Of a DNA stretch of 64,000 nt, positions 54,656 through 63,219 are shown piece by piece. Source of the DNA: Pseudomonas arsenicoxydans (GTDB lineage Bacteria > Pseudomonadota > Gammaproteobacteria > Pseudomonadales > Pseudomonadaceae); NCBI RefSeq assembly GCF_900103875.1, contig NZ_LT629705.1, positions 758,501-822,500 on the forward strand, given 5' to 3'. A program made the position numbers and the translations under genes. Each line of letters begins with the position of its first letter. The stretch's first letter is position 1. The notes under the pieces are model-generated. The model was not told the DNA's origin and ran no database searches. It saw only the letters and a list, made by a program, of their open reading frames with translations.

Positions 54656-55582
54656 TTACTTCTGCGTCCCGTCATCATGCTGCAGATTCGCCTGCGTCAG
54701 GTTGCACCCCGGCGGCACGCTACGGGTCAGCCAGACGTTGCCGCCAATGGTCGAGCCCTTGCCGATGGTGATGCGCCCAAGAATCGTCGCGCCGGCATAG
54801 ATCACCACGTCATCCTCGACAATCGGATGCCGCGGGTGCCCCTTCTGCAACTGCCCGTCTTCATCCGATGGGAATCGCTTGGCACCCAGCGTCACGGCCT
54901 GATAAATCCGCACCCGCTCACCAATGATCGCGGTCTCGCCGATCACCACGCCCGTCCCGTGATCGATGAAGAAGCTGCGACCGATCTGCGCGCCCGGGTG
55001 GATGTCGATACCGGTGGCCGAGTGCGCGATTTCCGCACTGATACGCGCCAGCAACGGCAGCCCCGCGCGGTACAAATGGTGGGCCAGGCGATGGTGAATA
55101 ACCGCCAGAATTCCGGGATAGCACAGCAATACTTCATCGACGCTGCGAGCCGCGGGGTCGCCGTGATAGGCCGCCAGCACGTCGGTGTCCAACAAACTGC
55201 GCAGGCCTGGAAGCGCGAGGGCGAAGTCCTGAATGATCTGAATGGTCTTGGCCTCGACCTCAGTGTCGGCCTGGGCACTGTGGCGCGCGGCGTAACGCAG
55301 TTCGAGCCGGGCTTGGGCCAGCAACGCATTCAATGCGACGTCCAGCGTATGACCGACGTAGAAGTCTTCACTTTCCTCACGCAAGTCCACCGGGCCAAGG
55401 CGCATCGGGAATAGCGCGCCGCACAATGCTTCGAGAATTTCCGCCATGGCCGCTCGGGAAGGCAATTCGCGACCGCCCTGCTCGCCGCTGGCACGGCCGT
55501 TTTGTGCGCGCCACTGGTCGCGCGCTGTGCGCAGTTGGCTGACGATGGTCTGCAATTGCCAATGGCTGGAACGCTCGCTCAC
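54656..55582 (-). CDS. cysE: serine O-acetyltransferase, EpsC type
   Basis: 308 residues from a GTG at 55580-55582 with GAGGAG upstream. Left-handed beta-helix hexapeptide repeats (GIDIHPGAQIG...DHGTGVVIGETAIIGERVRIYQAVTLG) with the conserved DHGTG and catalytic His. It makes O-acetylserine, the carbon skeleton for cysteine and the precursor of the CysB inducer N-acetylserine. It has a long N-terminal part compared with classical CysE, as in EpsC. Divergent from the D-cysteine desulfhydrase and cystine uptake genes. Confidence 0.9.
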   Translation of the reverse strand: MSERSSHWQLQTIVSQLRTARDQWRAQNGRASGEQGGRELPSRAAMAEILEALCGALFPMRLGPVDLREESEDFYVGHTLDVALNALLAQARLELRYAARHSAQADTEVEAKTIQIIQDFALALPGLRSLLDTDVLAAYHGDPAARSVDEVLLCYPGILAVIHHRLAHHLYRAGLPLLARISAEIAHSATGIDIHPGAQIGRSFFIDHGTGVVIGETAIIGERVRIYQAVTLGAKRFPSDEDGQLQKGHPRHPIVEDDVVIYAGATILGRITIGKGSTIGGNVWLTRSVPPGCNLTQANLQHDDGTQK

Positions 55583-55772
55583 GGTTGAAACTCCTCATGG
55601 GCGGCCGGACTGTCTGGCCGCGCTGACGGCGATTACTTTACGGCAAGGTCCGGAAGCCGAATTAAGAACCGATTATGCTGTGGTCAGCACTTTTGGATAT
55701 AAGTGATTGGCAGTTGCCCACGCTTGGGGGCGTGCCTATAGTCCTGAGACCTTTCTCCGCCAGTATGGAACC

Positions 55773-56765
55773 ATGATCAAACAACAGCTCGACCGTTTTG
55801 ACCGCCTCGACTTGCTCGGCCACCCGACCCCTCTGGAAAAACTCGAACGCCTCTCGACCTGGCTGGGCCGCGACGTGTACGTCAAACGCGACGATCTGAC
55901 GCCCCTGGCAATGGGCGGCAACAAGCTGCGCAAACTCGAATACCTGGCAGCCGATGCCCTGGCCCAGGGCGCCGACACCTTGATCACCGCCGGCGCGCTG
56001 CAGTCCAACCACGTACGCCAGACCGCCGCCATTGCCGCCAAGCTCGGCCTGAGTTGTGTAGCGCTGCTGGAAAACCCGTTGGGCACCGACGACGCCAACT
56101 ATGTCGGCAACGGCAATCGGCTGTTGCTGGACCTGTTCGATACCAAGGTCGAACTGGTTGAAAACCTCGACAACGCCGACGAGCAATTGCAGGCCCTGGC
56201 CGACCGTCTGCGCAACAACGGCAAGAAGCCGTACCTGGTGCCGATTGGTGGCTCCAATGCATTGGGCGCTTTGGGTTATGTGCGCGCCGGGCTGGAACTG
56301 GCCGAACAGATCAAGGACACCGGCCTGTCATTCGCTGCCGTGGTGCTGGCTTCCGGCAGCGCCGGCACACACAGTGGCCTGGCGCTGGCGTTGAGTGAAG
56401 CACTGCCGGATTTGCCAGTGATTGGCGTCACGGTTTCCCGTAGCGATGAAGATCAGCGGCCGAAAGTCCAAGGTCTGGCCGAACGCACGGCTGAGCTTTT
56501 GGGTGTGAGCTTGCCGGCCAGTTTCAAAATCGAATTGTGGGACGAGTATTTCGGCCCGCGTTACGGCGAACCGAATGCCGGGACGTTGTCAGCGTTGAAA
56601 CTGTTGGCAAGTCAGGAAGGTCTGTTGCTGGACCCGGTGTATACCGGCAAGGCCATGGCCGGGTTGCTTGACGGTATCGGTCGTCAACGCTTCAACGAAG
56701 GCCCGATCATCTTCTTGCACACCGGTGGGGCGCCGGCGTTGTTTGCCTATAAGGATTTTCTGTAG
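55773..56765 (+). CDS. dcyD: D-cysteine desulfhydrase
   Basis: 330 residues from the ATG at 55773 ([20 protein letters not shown]). PLP enzyme of the ACC-deaminase/D-cysteine desulfhydrase family: cofactor Lys in [21 protein letters not shown] and [11 protein letters not shown]. It splits D-cysteine to pyruvate, ammonia and sulfide. In enterics dcyD is next to the fliY-yecSC cystine transporter genes, as here (tcyJLN). It is separated from tcyJ by about 225 bases with a repeat half and a regulatory box, so tcyJ probably has its own promoter. Confidence 0.92.
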   Translation: MIKQQLDRFDRLDLLGHPTPLEKLERLSTWLGRDVYVKRDDLTPLAMGGNKLRKLEYLAADALAQGADTLITAGALQSNHVRQTAAIAAKLGLSCVALLENPLGTDDANYVGNGNRLLLDLFDTKVELVENLDNADEQLQALADRLRNNGKKPYLVPIGGSNALGALGYVRAGLELAEQIKDTGLSFAAVVLASGSAGTHSGLALALSEALPDLPVIGVTVSRSDEDQRPKVQGLAERTAELLGVSLPASFKIELWDEYFGPRYGEPNAGTLSALKLLASQEGLLLDPVYTGKAMAGLLDGIGRQRFNEGPIIFLHTGGAPALFAYKDFL

Positions 56766-56766
56766 T

Positions 56767-56797
56767 GATCGTTCCCACGCTCTGCGTGAGAATGATC
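56767..56797. repeat. half of a GATCGTTCCCACGC-type repeat
   Basis: GATCGTTCCCACGCTCTGCG then GAGAATGATCGC; truncated copy of the family at 29873 and 44247. Confidence 0.75.
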
Positions 56798-56950
56798 GCT
56801 TAGTTCTAAAAAGAATAACAAAGATTATATTTATTATTTTCCTATCTAAAAGCGCCATCATATAGTCACGCCGCAGGCGAATTTGCAGCGAGACGCATAC
56901 GCTGCTTTAGGGCAGGATATTGCAGTCGTCCAAATCCCGATTTTGCCAAC

Positions 56951-56961
56951 ATTCCTAAAAG
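56951..56961 (+). promoter_or_regulatory. ATTCNNAAAAG box upstream of tcyJ
   Basis: ATTCCTAAAAG, 31-41 bases before the tcyJ ATG. Identical to the copy at 60555-60565. Candidate CysB site; close enough to the start that the promoter would overlap it. Confidence 0.45.
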
Positions 56962-56991
56962 CGTCTTCATAAGAAAACACAGGGGCTTGTC

Positions 56992-57792
56992 ATGAATTTT
57001 TCCGCACTACGTCGAAATCTGCTGGTCGGTTCGCTGGGCTTGGCGCTGAGCGCAGGCCTGCTGGGTCAAGCGGTTGCCGGTGAGCAGCTGCAAAAAATCA
57101 AGGACGCAGGCGTGATCAACGTCGGTCTGGAAGGCACTTACCCACCCTTCAGCTTCGTTGACGCCGACGGCAAACTGACCGGTTTCGAAGTCGAGTTCTC
57201 CGAAGCCCTGGCCAAAGAGTTGGGCGTGAAGGTCAAACTGCAACCGACCAAATGGGACGGCATCCTCGCGGCGCTGGAATCCAAGCGTCTGGACGCAGTG
57301 ATCAACCAGGTGACCATCACCGAAGAGCGCAAGAAGAAGTATGACTTCTCCGAGCCCTACACCGTTTCCGGTATTCAGGCGCTGGTGCTGACCAAGAAGG
57401 CTGCGGAGCTGAACATCAAGACTGCCGCCGACTTGGGTGGCAAGAAAGTCGGCGTGGGCCTGGGCACCAACTACGAACAGTGGGTGAAAGCCAACGTGCC
57501 GACCGCTGACGTGCGCACCTACGAAGATGATCCGAGCAAGTTCGCAGACCTGCGTAACGGTCGCACCGACGCCATTCTGATCGACCGTCTCGCCGCGCTG
57601 GAATACGCCAAGAAGGCCAAGGACACTACCGCCGCAGGCGAAGCGTTCTCCCGCCAGGAAGCCGGCGTTGCCCTGCGCAAAGGCGAGCCTGAGCTGCTGG
57701 CTGCGGTGAACAAAGCCATCGACAAGCTGCGCGCCGATGGCACGCTGAAAAAGCTTTCGGAAAAATACTTCAGCGCTGACGTCACCAAATAA
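56992..57792 (+). CDS. tcyJ: cystine ABC transporter, periplasmic binding protein
   Basis: 266 residues. Signal peptide MNFSALRRNLLVGSLGLALSAGLLGQAVA in two hydrophobic parts, then GVINVGLEGTYPPFSFVDADGKLTGFEVE, the cluster 3 amino-acid-binding pattern of FliY/TcyJ. Binds L-cystine and related sulfur amino acids. First gene of tcyJLN; its TAA shares one base with the tcyL ATG. Confidence 0.92.
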   Translation: MNFSALRRNLLVGSLGLALSAGLLGQAVAGEQLQKIKDAGVINVGLEGTYPPFSFVDADGKLTGFEVEFSEALAKELGVKVKLQPTKWDGILAALESKRLDAVINQVTITEERKKKYDFSEPYTVSGIQALVLTKKAAELNIKTAADLGGKKVGVGLGTNYEQWVKANVPTADVRTYEDDPSKFADLRNGRTDAILIDRLAALEYAKKAKDTTAAGEAFSRQEAGVALRKGEPELLAAVNKAIDKLRADGTLKKLSEKYFSADVTK

Positions 57793-58457
57793 TGGAAGAA
57801 GCTTTCCAACTTGCTCTGGACTCCGCGCCCTTCTTGCTGAAGGGCGCGTACTACACGGTCATCTTGAGCCTTGGCGGCATGTTTTTCGGCCTGCTGATGG
57901 GGTTTGGCCTGGCATTGATGCGCCTGTCGCGCTTCAAACTGGTGAGCTGGATCGCCCGCATCTACGTGTCGTTCTTTCGCGGCACGCCGTTGCTGGTGCA
58001 GCTGTTCGTGATCTATTACGGCTTGCCGCAATTGGGCATCGAACTTGATCCGCTGCCAGCGGCCCTGATCGGCTTCTCGCTGAACATGGCCGCCTATGCC
58101 TGTGAAATCCTGCGTGCCGCGATCAGCTCCATCGAACGTGGCCAGTGGGAAGCTGCCGCGAGTATCGGCATGACCCGTGCGCAGACCCTGCGTCGGGCTA
58201 TCCTGCCGCAAGCGATGCGCACTGCCTTGCCGCCGTTGGGCAACAGCTTTATTTCGCTGGTCAAGGACACCGCGCTGGCCGCCACGATCCAGGTGCCGGA
58301 ACTGTTCCGTCAGGCGCAGCTGATTACCGCGCGCACCTTTGAAATTTTCACCATGTATCTTGCCGCCGCGCTGATCTACTGGGTTCTGGCCACGGTGCTC
58401 TCGCACCTGCAGAACACGCTGGAAGCGCGGGTCAATCGGCACGACCAGGAGTCCTGA
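57792..58457 (+). CDS. tcyL: cystine ABC transporter permease
   Basis: 221 residues, about five membrane segments, with the polar amino-acid permease motifs [25 protein letters not shown] and [27 protein letters not shown] (EAA loop). YecS/TcyL type. Coupled to tcyJ by a one-base overlap; tcyN follows 4 bases after its stop. Confidence 0.93.
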   Translation: MEEAFQLALDSAPFLLKGAYYTVILSLGGMFFGLLMGFGLALMRLSRFKLVSWIARIYVSFFRGTPLLVQLFVIYYGLPQLGIELDPLPAALIGFSLNMAAYACEILRAAISSIERGQWEAAASIGMTRAQTLRRAILPQAMRTALPPLGNSFISLVKDTALAATIQVPELFRQAQLITARTFEIFTMYLAAALIYWVLATVLSHLQNTLEARVNRHDQES

Positions 58458-58461
58458 CCCC

Positions 58462-59217
58462 ATGATTGTCGTGGAAAAACTGACAAAGCAGTTCAAGGGT
58501 CAAGTCGTGCTTAACGGCATCGATTTGCAGGTGAAGGAAGGCGAGGTGGTGGCAATCATCGGCCCTAGCGGCTCGGGCAAAACCACTTTCCTGCGCTGCC
58601 TGAATTTTCTGGAAGAACCCACGAGCGGCCGGATCAAGGTCGGTGACATCGAGATCGATGGCAGCCGTCCACTGAACCAGCAGCAGAGCCTGGTGCGACG
58701 CTTGCGTCAGCATGTGGGCTTCGTGTTTCAGAACTTCAACTTGTTTCCGCATCGCACCGCCCTGGAAAACGTCATCGAAGGCCCGATCATCGTGAAGAAG
58801 ATCCCGCACGCCGAAGCCGTTGCCCTGGGTAGAAAGCTCTTGGCCCGGGTGGGTCTGGCAGGCAAGGAAGACGCTTACCCGCGACGCCTTTCCGGTGGCC
58901 AGCAACAGCGTGTGGCGATTGCCCGCGCACTGGCGATGGAACCGGAAGTGATTCTGTTCGACGAGCCCACTTCTGCGCTCGATCCCGAGCTGGTAGGGGA
59001 AGTACTGTCGACCATTCGCAGTCTGGCGGAAGAAAAACGCACCATGGTCATTGTCACCCACGAAATGGGCTTTGCCCGGGACGTGGCGAACCGTGTGGTG
59101 TTTTTCGACAAAGGTGTGATCGTCGAGCAAGGCGAAGCCAAGGCGCTGTTTGCCAATCCGAAAGAAGAGCGCACGAAGCAGTTCCTCAGCAAGTTCCTGA
59201 ATAACGCGCACTCTTGA
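58462..59217 (+). CDS. tcyN: cystine ABC transporter ATP-binding protein
   Basis: 251 residues. Walker [17 protein letters not shown]-loop [17 protein letters not shown], signature [17 protein letters not shown], Walker [20 protein letters not shown] and switch His in [11 protein letters not shown]. YecC/TcyN type. Last gene of the cystine uptake operon. Confidence 0.94.
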   Translation: MIVVEKLTKQFKGQVVLNGIDLQVKEGEVVAIIGPSGSGKTTFLRCLNFLEEPTSGRIKVGDIEIDGSRPLNQQQSLVRRLRQHVGFVFQNFNLFPHRTALENVIEGPIIVKKIPHAEAVALGRKLLARVGLAGKEDAYPRRLSGGQQQRVAIARALAMEPEVILFDEPTSALDPELVGEVLSTIRSLAEEKRTMVIVTHEMGFARDVANRVVFFDKGVIVEQGEAKALFANPKEERTKQFLSKFLNNAHS

Positions 59218-59703
59218 ATCATCGCCTCACTACTTGTTAACTTCCATGGATGGAAGTGACAACTATCTACCAACAACCCCCCTCTTTCTTACTACTCCGC
59301 TGGTACTTTAGATAATTATTCGATTCGCTGTGCGGTACATATATATGTCCTGCAACAAAATCATTTCGCCTAAAATCCGCCAAAACCAACGCCACTCAGC
59401 GAACGACCGTTGGTGACAACACACGCTATACCCTCCATAAATTAAGGGCATGTTCGACAGGACAGTGCAGCTTATTAACTTCAACACGTAGGAAACTTCT
59501 GAATAACAGTTAATCAACAACTTAACTAGCCAGCTCTATTGACACCTCTTCAAGCGCACTCTTATCTAGTTGCCAGCAGGCGCCAACCTTTGCACTCAAT
59601 CATTATTTAACTTGAAAATAATGAGCTGTTTTGTTGCTGGGTAATGCTCGCCTTTTGATCTTTCAGAAACGGAACTTCGCTGCAAGGCTTCAAGGAGAAA
59701 CCC
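59218..59703. other. AT-rich intergenic stretch
   Basis: 486 bases with clearly lower GC than the neighbours and no gene I can support; a 70-codon minus-strand frame (59308-59520) has no recognisable features. Contains AATAATGAGC-type AT tracts before the next gene and no clear hairpin terminator. It should hold the promoter of the gene at 59704, which has AAGGAGAAACCC as its ribosome binding site. Confidence 0.5.
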
Positions 59704-60468
59704 ATGACAAGCACCTCGAATACATCCGGACTTGCGGCCCCTACCCTGGCGCAATCACACAAGGCCGGCATCAATGTCACCTCGGCCGCCTATCTGCTGG
59801 TCGACGTGGCGCCCTACCCCGGCATGGACGACGGCGACCTGATCGAACTGTTCTGGGACCACTGCTACGTGGCATCCCGTGTGCTGACTGCCGAGGATGT
59901 CGGCAAAGCCATCAGTCTGCGTGTACCGCAGAGCTTCATTGCCAACGGCGCTTCGCGCATCCACTACCGCGTCATGCAGGTCGGCCAGGGGCCGGCGGTG
60001 TCGCTCGCCGCTTGGGTAGAGATCAAGCTCGATTGCCCGGGCGGTCAGTCGCTCACCCTGTGTGGTCATGAAAACGAGCACCTGGCGCCAGTGGGCATAC
60101 CCGAAACCATTCGCCGCCAGGGGGTCAACCCGAACCAGATCAAGCGCGGCGTTCCACTGACCATCGAGCCTTACCTGAACATGGCCACCGACGACGAAAT
60201 CACCTTGCGCTGGGGCGATGCGCGAATGGATTTGCCACGGATCAAGGCTGGCGAGGTGGGCCAGCCCATTCAGGTCTGGGTGCCGCCGGCAATTATTCTC
60301 GAAGCCGGCGAAGACCTTCGGCTGGAAGTGACGTACTGCATCCTCGATCGAGTCGGCAACAACTCCGGTTGGGCGCCGCCGCGCAGGCTGAGGATCGGCT
60401 GCGCCAATCCGTATTTGAAGGTTCGGCCGAAAGAAATGCTCATGGCCGCAGAGCCCCGAAAACGCTGA
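59704..60468 (+). CDS. two-module beta-rich protein of a Pseudomonas-specific family
   Basis: 254 residues, no signal peptide. Two related modules of about 85 residues: module 1 (about 26-118: YLLVDVAPYPGMDDGDLIELFW ... ISLRVPQSFI ... IHYRVMQVG) and module 2 (about 148-240: VPLTIEPYLNMATDDEITLRWG ... IQVWVPPAII ... LEVTYCILDRVGNN). Each has the order D-x-L/I-x-L-x-W, a lysine/valine-rich middle, a V-P-x-x-I-I/F strand and a Y-R/C-V-x-x-x-G strand, suggesting tandem immunoglobulin-like folds. I have seen such modules in large Pseudomonas proteins of unknown role. Its place between two sulfur operons may be incidental. Confidence 0.65.
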   Translation: MTSTSNTSGLAAPTLAQSHKAGINVTSAAYLLVDVAPYPGMDDGDLIELFWDHCYVASRVLTAEDVGKAISLRVPQSFIANGASRIHYRVMQVGQGPAVSLAAWVEIKLDCPGGQSLTLCGHENEHLAPVGIPETIRRQGVNPNQIKRGVPLTIEPYLNMATDDEITLRWGDARMDLPRIKAGEVGQPIQVWVPPAIILEAGEDLRLEVTYCILDRVGNNSGWAPPRRLRIGCANPYLKVRPKEMLMAAEPRKR

Positions 60469-60554
60469 AATCCCTTGTAGCAGCTGGCCTCGCCTGCTGC
60501 TACGAGAGCAAGTGTTGCTCCACCAACAGTGGGCGCAAACACCCTTCTATGCAT

Positions 60555-60565
60555 ATTCCTAAAAG
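60555..60565 (+). promoter_or_regulatory. ATTCNNAAAAG box upstream of the sfnB genes
   Basis: ATTCCTAAAAG followed by TTAGTTTATTTAA; 181-191 bases before the first sfnB-type gene. With the tauA copy it shares ATTCNNAAAAGTTA. The stretch 60469-60745 also has a GTAGCAG...CTGCTGCTAC hairpin at 60479-60504 and no gene. Confidence 0.45.
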
Positions 60566-60745
60566 TTAGTTTATTTAATTTTTATACACGCTTAGGGTAT
60601 ATGCACCGGACCACCGGACATTCTTGTTTTTCGTTCGCCGCACAGAGAGCGGCGACCCCATGAGATGTGAGGTAGGTATGGTCCGGAACACAATCACCCC
60701 AGTGCAGATCGCCAGGGCATTGCGTGCAGCCAAGGAGCGGCACTG

Positions 60746-61987
60746 ATGTCCAGTCTGGCAGATGCAATCGTTCAGAGTGATCTGGACATCGCCCCGTTGT
60801 TGTTGCCAGCGCAGGTTTTGCGCAACGACGCACAAGCCATCAAGGCCGCCCATGAGCTGGCGCAAATCGCCCGCCTGCAAGCCGCCAAACGTGACCGCCA
60901 GCGCAAGTTGCCGTGGTCGGAAATCGAACAGTTCACCCGCAGCGGATTAGGCAGCATTTCCATCCCGCGCGAATACGGCGGCCCGCAGGTTTCATTCGTC
61001 ACCCTGGCGGAAGTCTTCGCGATCATTTCCGCGGCCGACCCGGCGCTGGGACAGATCCCGCAGAACCAGTTCGGCATTCTCAACCTGGTGCTCGGCAGCG
61101 CCACCGAGGCGCAGAAAAAACAGCTGTTCAAAAGCGTGCTCGAAGGCTGGCGCATCGGCAATGCCGGGCCGGAACGGGGCACCAAAAACACCCTGGAACT
61201 CAAGGCACGTATCACCGCCGATGGTGACGGCTTCGTCATCAACGGCCAGAAGTTTTACTCCACTGGAGCCCTGTTCGCCCACTGGGTGGCGGTCAAGGCG
61301 CTGAACGACGACGGCAAGCAAGTGCTGGCCTTCGTCCGTCGCGGCACGCCGGGATTGCGCATCGTGGATGATTGGTCGGGCTTCGGTCAGCGCACCACCG
61401 CCAGCGGCACGATTCTGCTCAACAACGTGCGCGTCGATGCCGAGCTGGTGGTGGATAACTGGAAGATCAATGATCAGCCAAACATCCAAGGCGCCGTGTC
61501 ACAACTGATTCAAGCCGCCATCGACGCCGGCATCGCTCGTGGCGCCATCGACGACGCCATCGAATTCGTAAAAACCCGCGCCCGGCCCTGGATCGACGCC
61601 AATGTCGAACGGGCCAGCGACGATCTGTATGTGATCGCTGATATCGGCAAACTGAAAATCGAACTGCACGCCGCCGAAGCGCTGCTGCGCAAGGCCGGGC
61701 AAGTGCTCGATCAGGTCAACGCCGCGCCACTCACTGCCGAGTCCGCCGCCCGTGCCTCGATCGCAGTGGCCGAAGCCAAAGTGCTGACTACCGAGATCTC
61801 GCTGCTGGCCAGCGAAAAGCTCTTCGAACTGGCCGGCAGCCGCGCGACCCTCGCCGAATTCAACCTCGATCGCCACTGGCGCAATGCCCGCGTGCACACC
61901 CTGCACGACCCGGTGCGCTGGAAGTATCACGCGATCGGCACCTATCACTTGAACGGCACTTTGCCTGCTCGCCATTCCTGGATTTAA
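60746..61987 (+). CDS. SfnB-family sulfur acquisition flavoprotein, copy 1
   Basis: 413 residues, acyl-CoA dehydrogenase/DszC fold. AAGGAGCGGCACTG precedes the ATG. Family blocks: GLGSISIPREYGGPQVSFVTLAEVFAIIS, GQIPQNQFGILN, FVINGQKFYSTGALFAHWVAV, DDWSGFGQRTTASGTILL and LDRHWRNARVHTLHDPVRWKYHAIG. Members take part in reduced-flavin-dependent oxidation of sulfur compounds such as sulfones and sulfonates during sulfate limitation. The next gene is a paralogue. Substrate cannot be assigned. Confidence 0.87.
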   Translation: MSSLADAIVQSDLDIAPLLLPAQVLRNDAQAIKAAHELAQIARLQAAKRDRQRKLPWSEIEQFTRSGLGSISIPREYGGPQVSFVTLAEVFAIISAADPALGQIPQNQFGILNLVLGSATEAQKKQLFKSVLEGWRIGNAGPERGTKNTLELKARITADGDGFVINGQKFYSTGALFAHWVAVKALNDDGKQVLAFVRRGTPGLRIVDDWSGFGQRTTASGTILLNNVRVDAELVVDNWKINDQPNIQGAVSQLIQAAIDAGIARGAIDDAIEFVKTRARPWIDANVERASDDLYVIADIGKLKIELHAAEALLRKAGQVLDQVNAAPLTAESAARASIAVAEAKVLTTEISLLASEKLFELAGSRATLAEFNLDRHWRNARVHTLHDPVRWKYHAIGTYHLNGTLPARHSWI

Positions 61988-62025
61988 CGACCAGAACACT
62001 TTTGACCAGATCTCTGGAGAAACAC

Positions 62026-63219
62026 ATGACTCTTTCTCACCACGTCGCGGTCGTAACCAGCGATGAGCAAGCCCTGATCGTCGCCAGTGACCTGGCAGAC
62101 GATTTCAAACGCGACAGCGCCCTGCGCGACCGCGAACGCCGGTTGCCGCACCCGGAACTGGAGGTGTTTTCCCGTTCGGGTCTCTGGGGCATCAGCGTGC
62201 CAAAAGAATACGGCGGCGCTGGCGTTTCCAACGTCACCCTGGCCAAGGTGATTGCGCTGATCGCCCAGGCAGACGGCTCGCTTGGACAAATCCCGCAGAA
62301 CCATTTCTACGCCCTCGAAGTACTGCGAGTGAACGGCAGCGAAGAGCAGAAAAAACGTTTGTACGCTGAAGTGCTCGCCGGGCAACGCTTCGGCAATGCC
62401 TTGGCGGAACTAGGCACCAAAACCGCCCATGACCGCGTCACTAGCCTGACGCGCGACGGCGACGGTTATCGCATCAACGGCCGCAAGTTCTACGCCACAG
62501 GCGCGATTTACGCGCAACGCATTCCGACCTCGGTGGTGGATGAAAACGGCGTGCAGCAACTGGCGTTCGTCCCCCATAACAGCAAAGGCCTGACGGTCAT
62601 CGACGATTGGAGCGGCTTTGGCCAGCGCACCACCGGCAGTGGTTCGGTGGTGTTCGAAGACGTCTACGTCGCCGCCGAAGACGTGATCCCTTTTCAAACC
62701 GCCTTCGAGCGCCCGACCCCGGTCGGCCCGTTGGCGCAAATTCTTCACGCCGCCATCGACACCGGCATCGCTCGTGCCGCTTACGAAGATGCGCTGCATT
62801 TTGTACGCACCAAAACCCGGCCCTGGATCGACGCCACACACGAAAAAGCCACCGACGATCCGCTGACCCTCAAGAGCTTCGGCCACTTGAGCATTCGCCT
62901 GCACGCCGCTGAAGCCTTGCTTGAACGCTCCGGCGAATTCCTCGACAAGGCCCAGGCCGAGACCAACGCCGAGACTGTCGCCGCCGCCTCGATTGCTGTC
63001 GCCGAAGCCCGTGCCCTGAGCACCGAAATCTCCCTCGCCGCCGGCAGCACACTGTTTGAACTGGCCGGCAGCCAGGCGACGCTGGTCGAACACGGCCTGG
63101 ATCGCCACTGGCGCAACGCACGGGTGCACACGCTGCACGATCCGGTGCGCTGGAAGTATCACGCCGTCGGCAATTACTACCTCAACGATGAAAACCCTCC
63201 GTTGCGAGGGACCATCTGA
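62026..63219 (+). CDS. sfnB: SfnB-family sulfur acquisition flavoprotein, copy 2
   Basis: 397 residues from the ATG at 62026 (CTGGAGAAACAC upstream; the frame is open 8 codons further). Closely related to the preceding gene: GLWGISVPKEYGGAGVSNVTLAKVIALIA, GQIPQNHFYALE, DDWSGFGQRTTGSGSVVF and the same C-terminal LDRHWRNARVHTLHDPVRWKYHAVG. Its stop shares one base with the ATG of the flavin monooxygenase gene, so the three form an operon. Probably uses FMNH2 or acyl-type oxidation of an organosulfur compound. Confidence 0.87.
   Translation: MTLSHHVAVVTSDEQALIVASDLADDFKRDSALRDRERRLPHPELEVFSRSGLWGISVPKEYGGAGVSNVTLAKVIALIAQADGSLGQIPQNHFYALEVLRVNGSEEQKKRLYAEVLAGQRFGNALAELGTKTAHDRVTSLTRDGDGYRINGRKFYATGAIYAQRIPTSVVDENGVQQLAFVPHNSKGLTVIDDWSGFGQRTTGSGSVVFEDVYVAAEDVIPFQTAFERPTPVGPLAQILHAAIDTGIARAAYEDALHFVRTKTRPWIDATHEKATDDPLTLKSFGHLSIRLHAAEALLERSGEFLDKAQAETNAETVAAASIAVAEARALSTEISLAAGSTLFELAGSQATLVEHGLDRHWRNARVHTLHDPVRWKYHAVGNYYLNDENPPLRGTI

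Noticed and set aside
59308..59520. 70-codon minus-strand frame in the AT-rich gap
   Set aside because: No ribosome binding site, no recognisable protein features, composition expected from AT-rich noncoding DNA.
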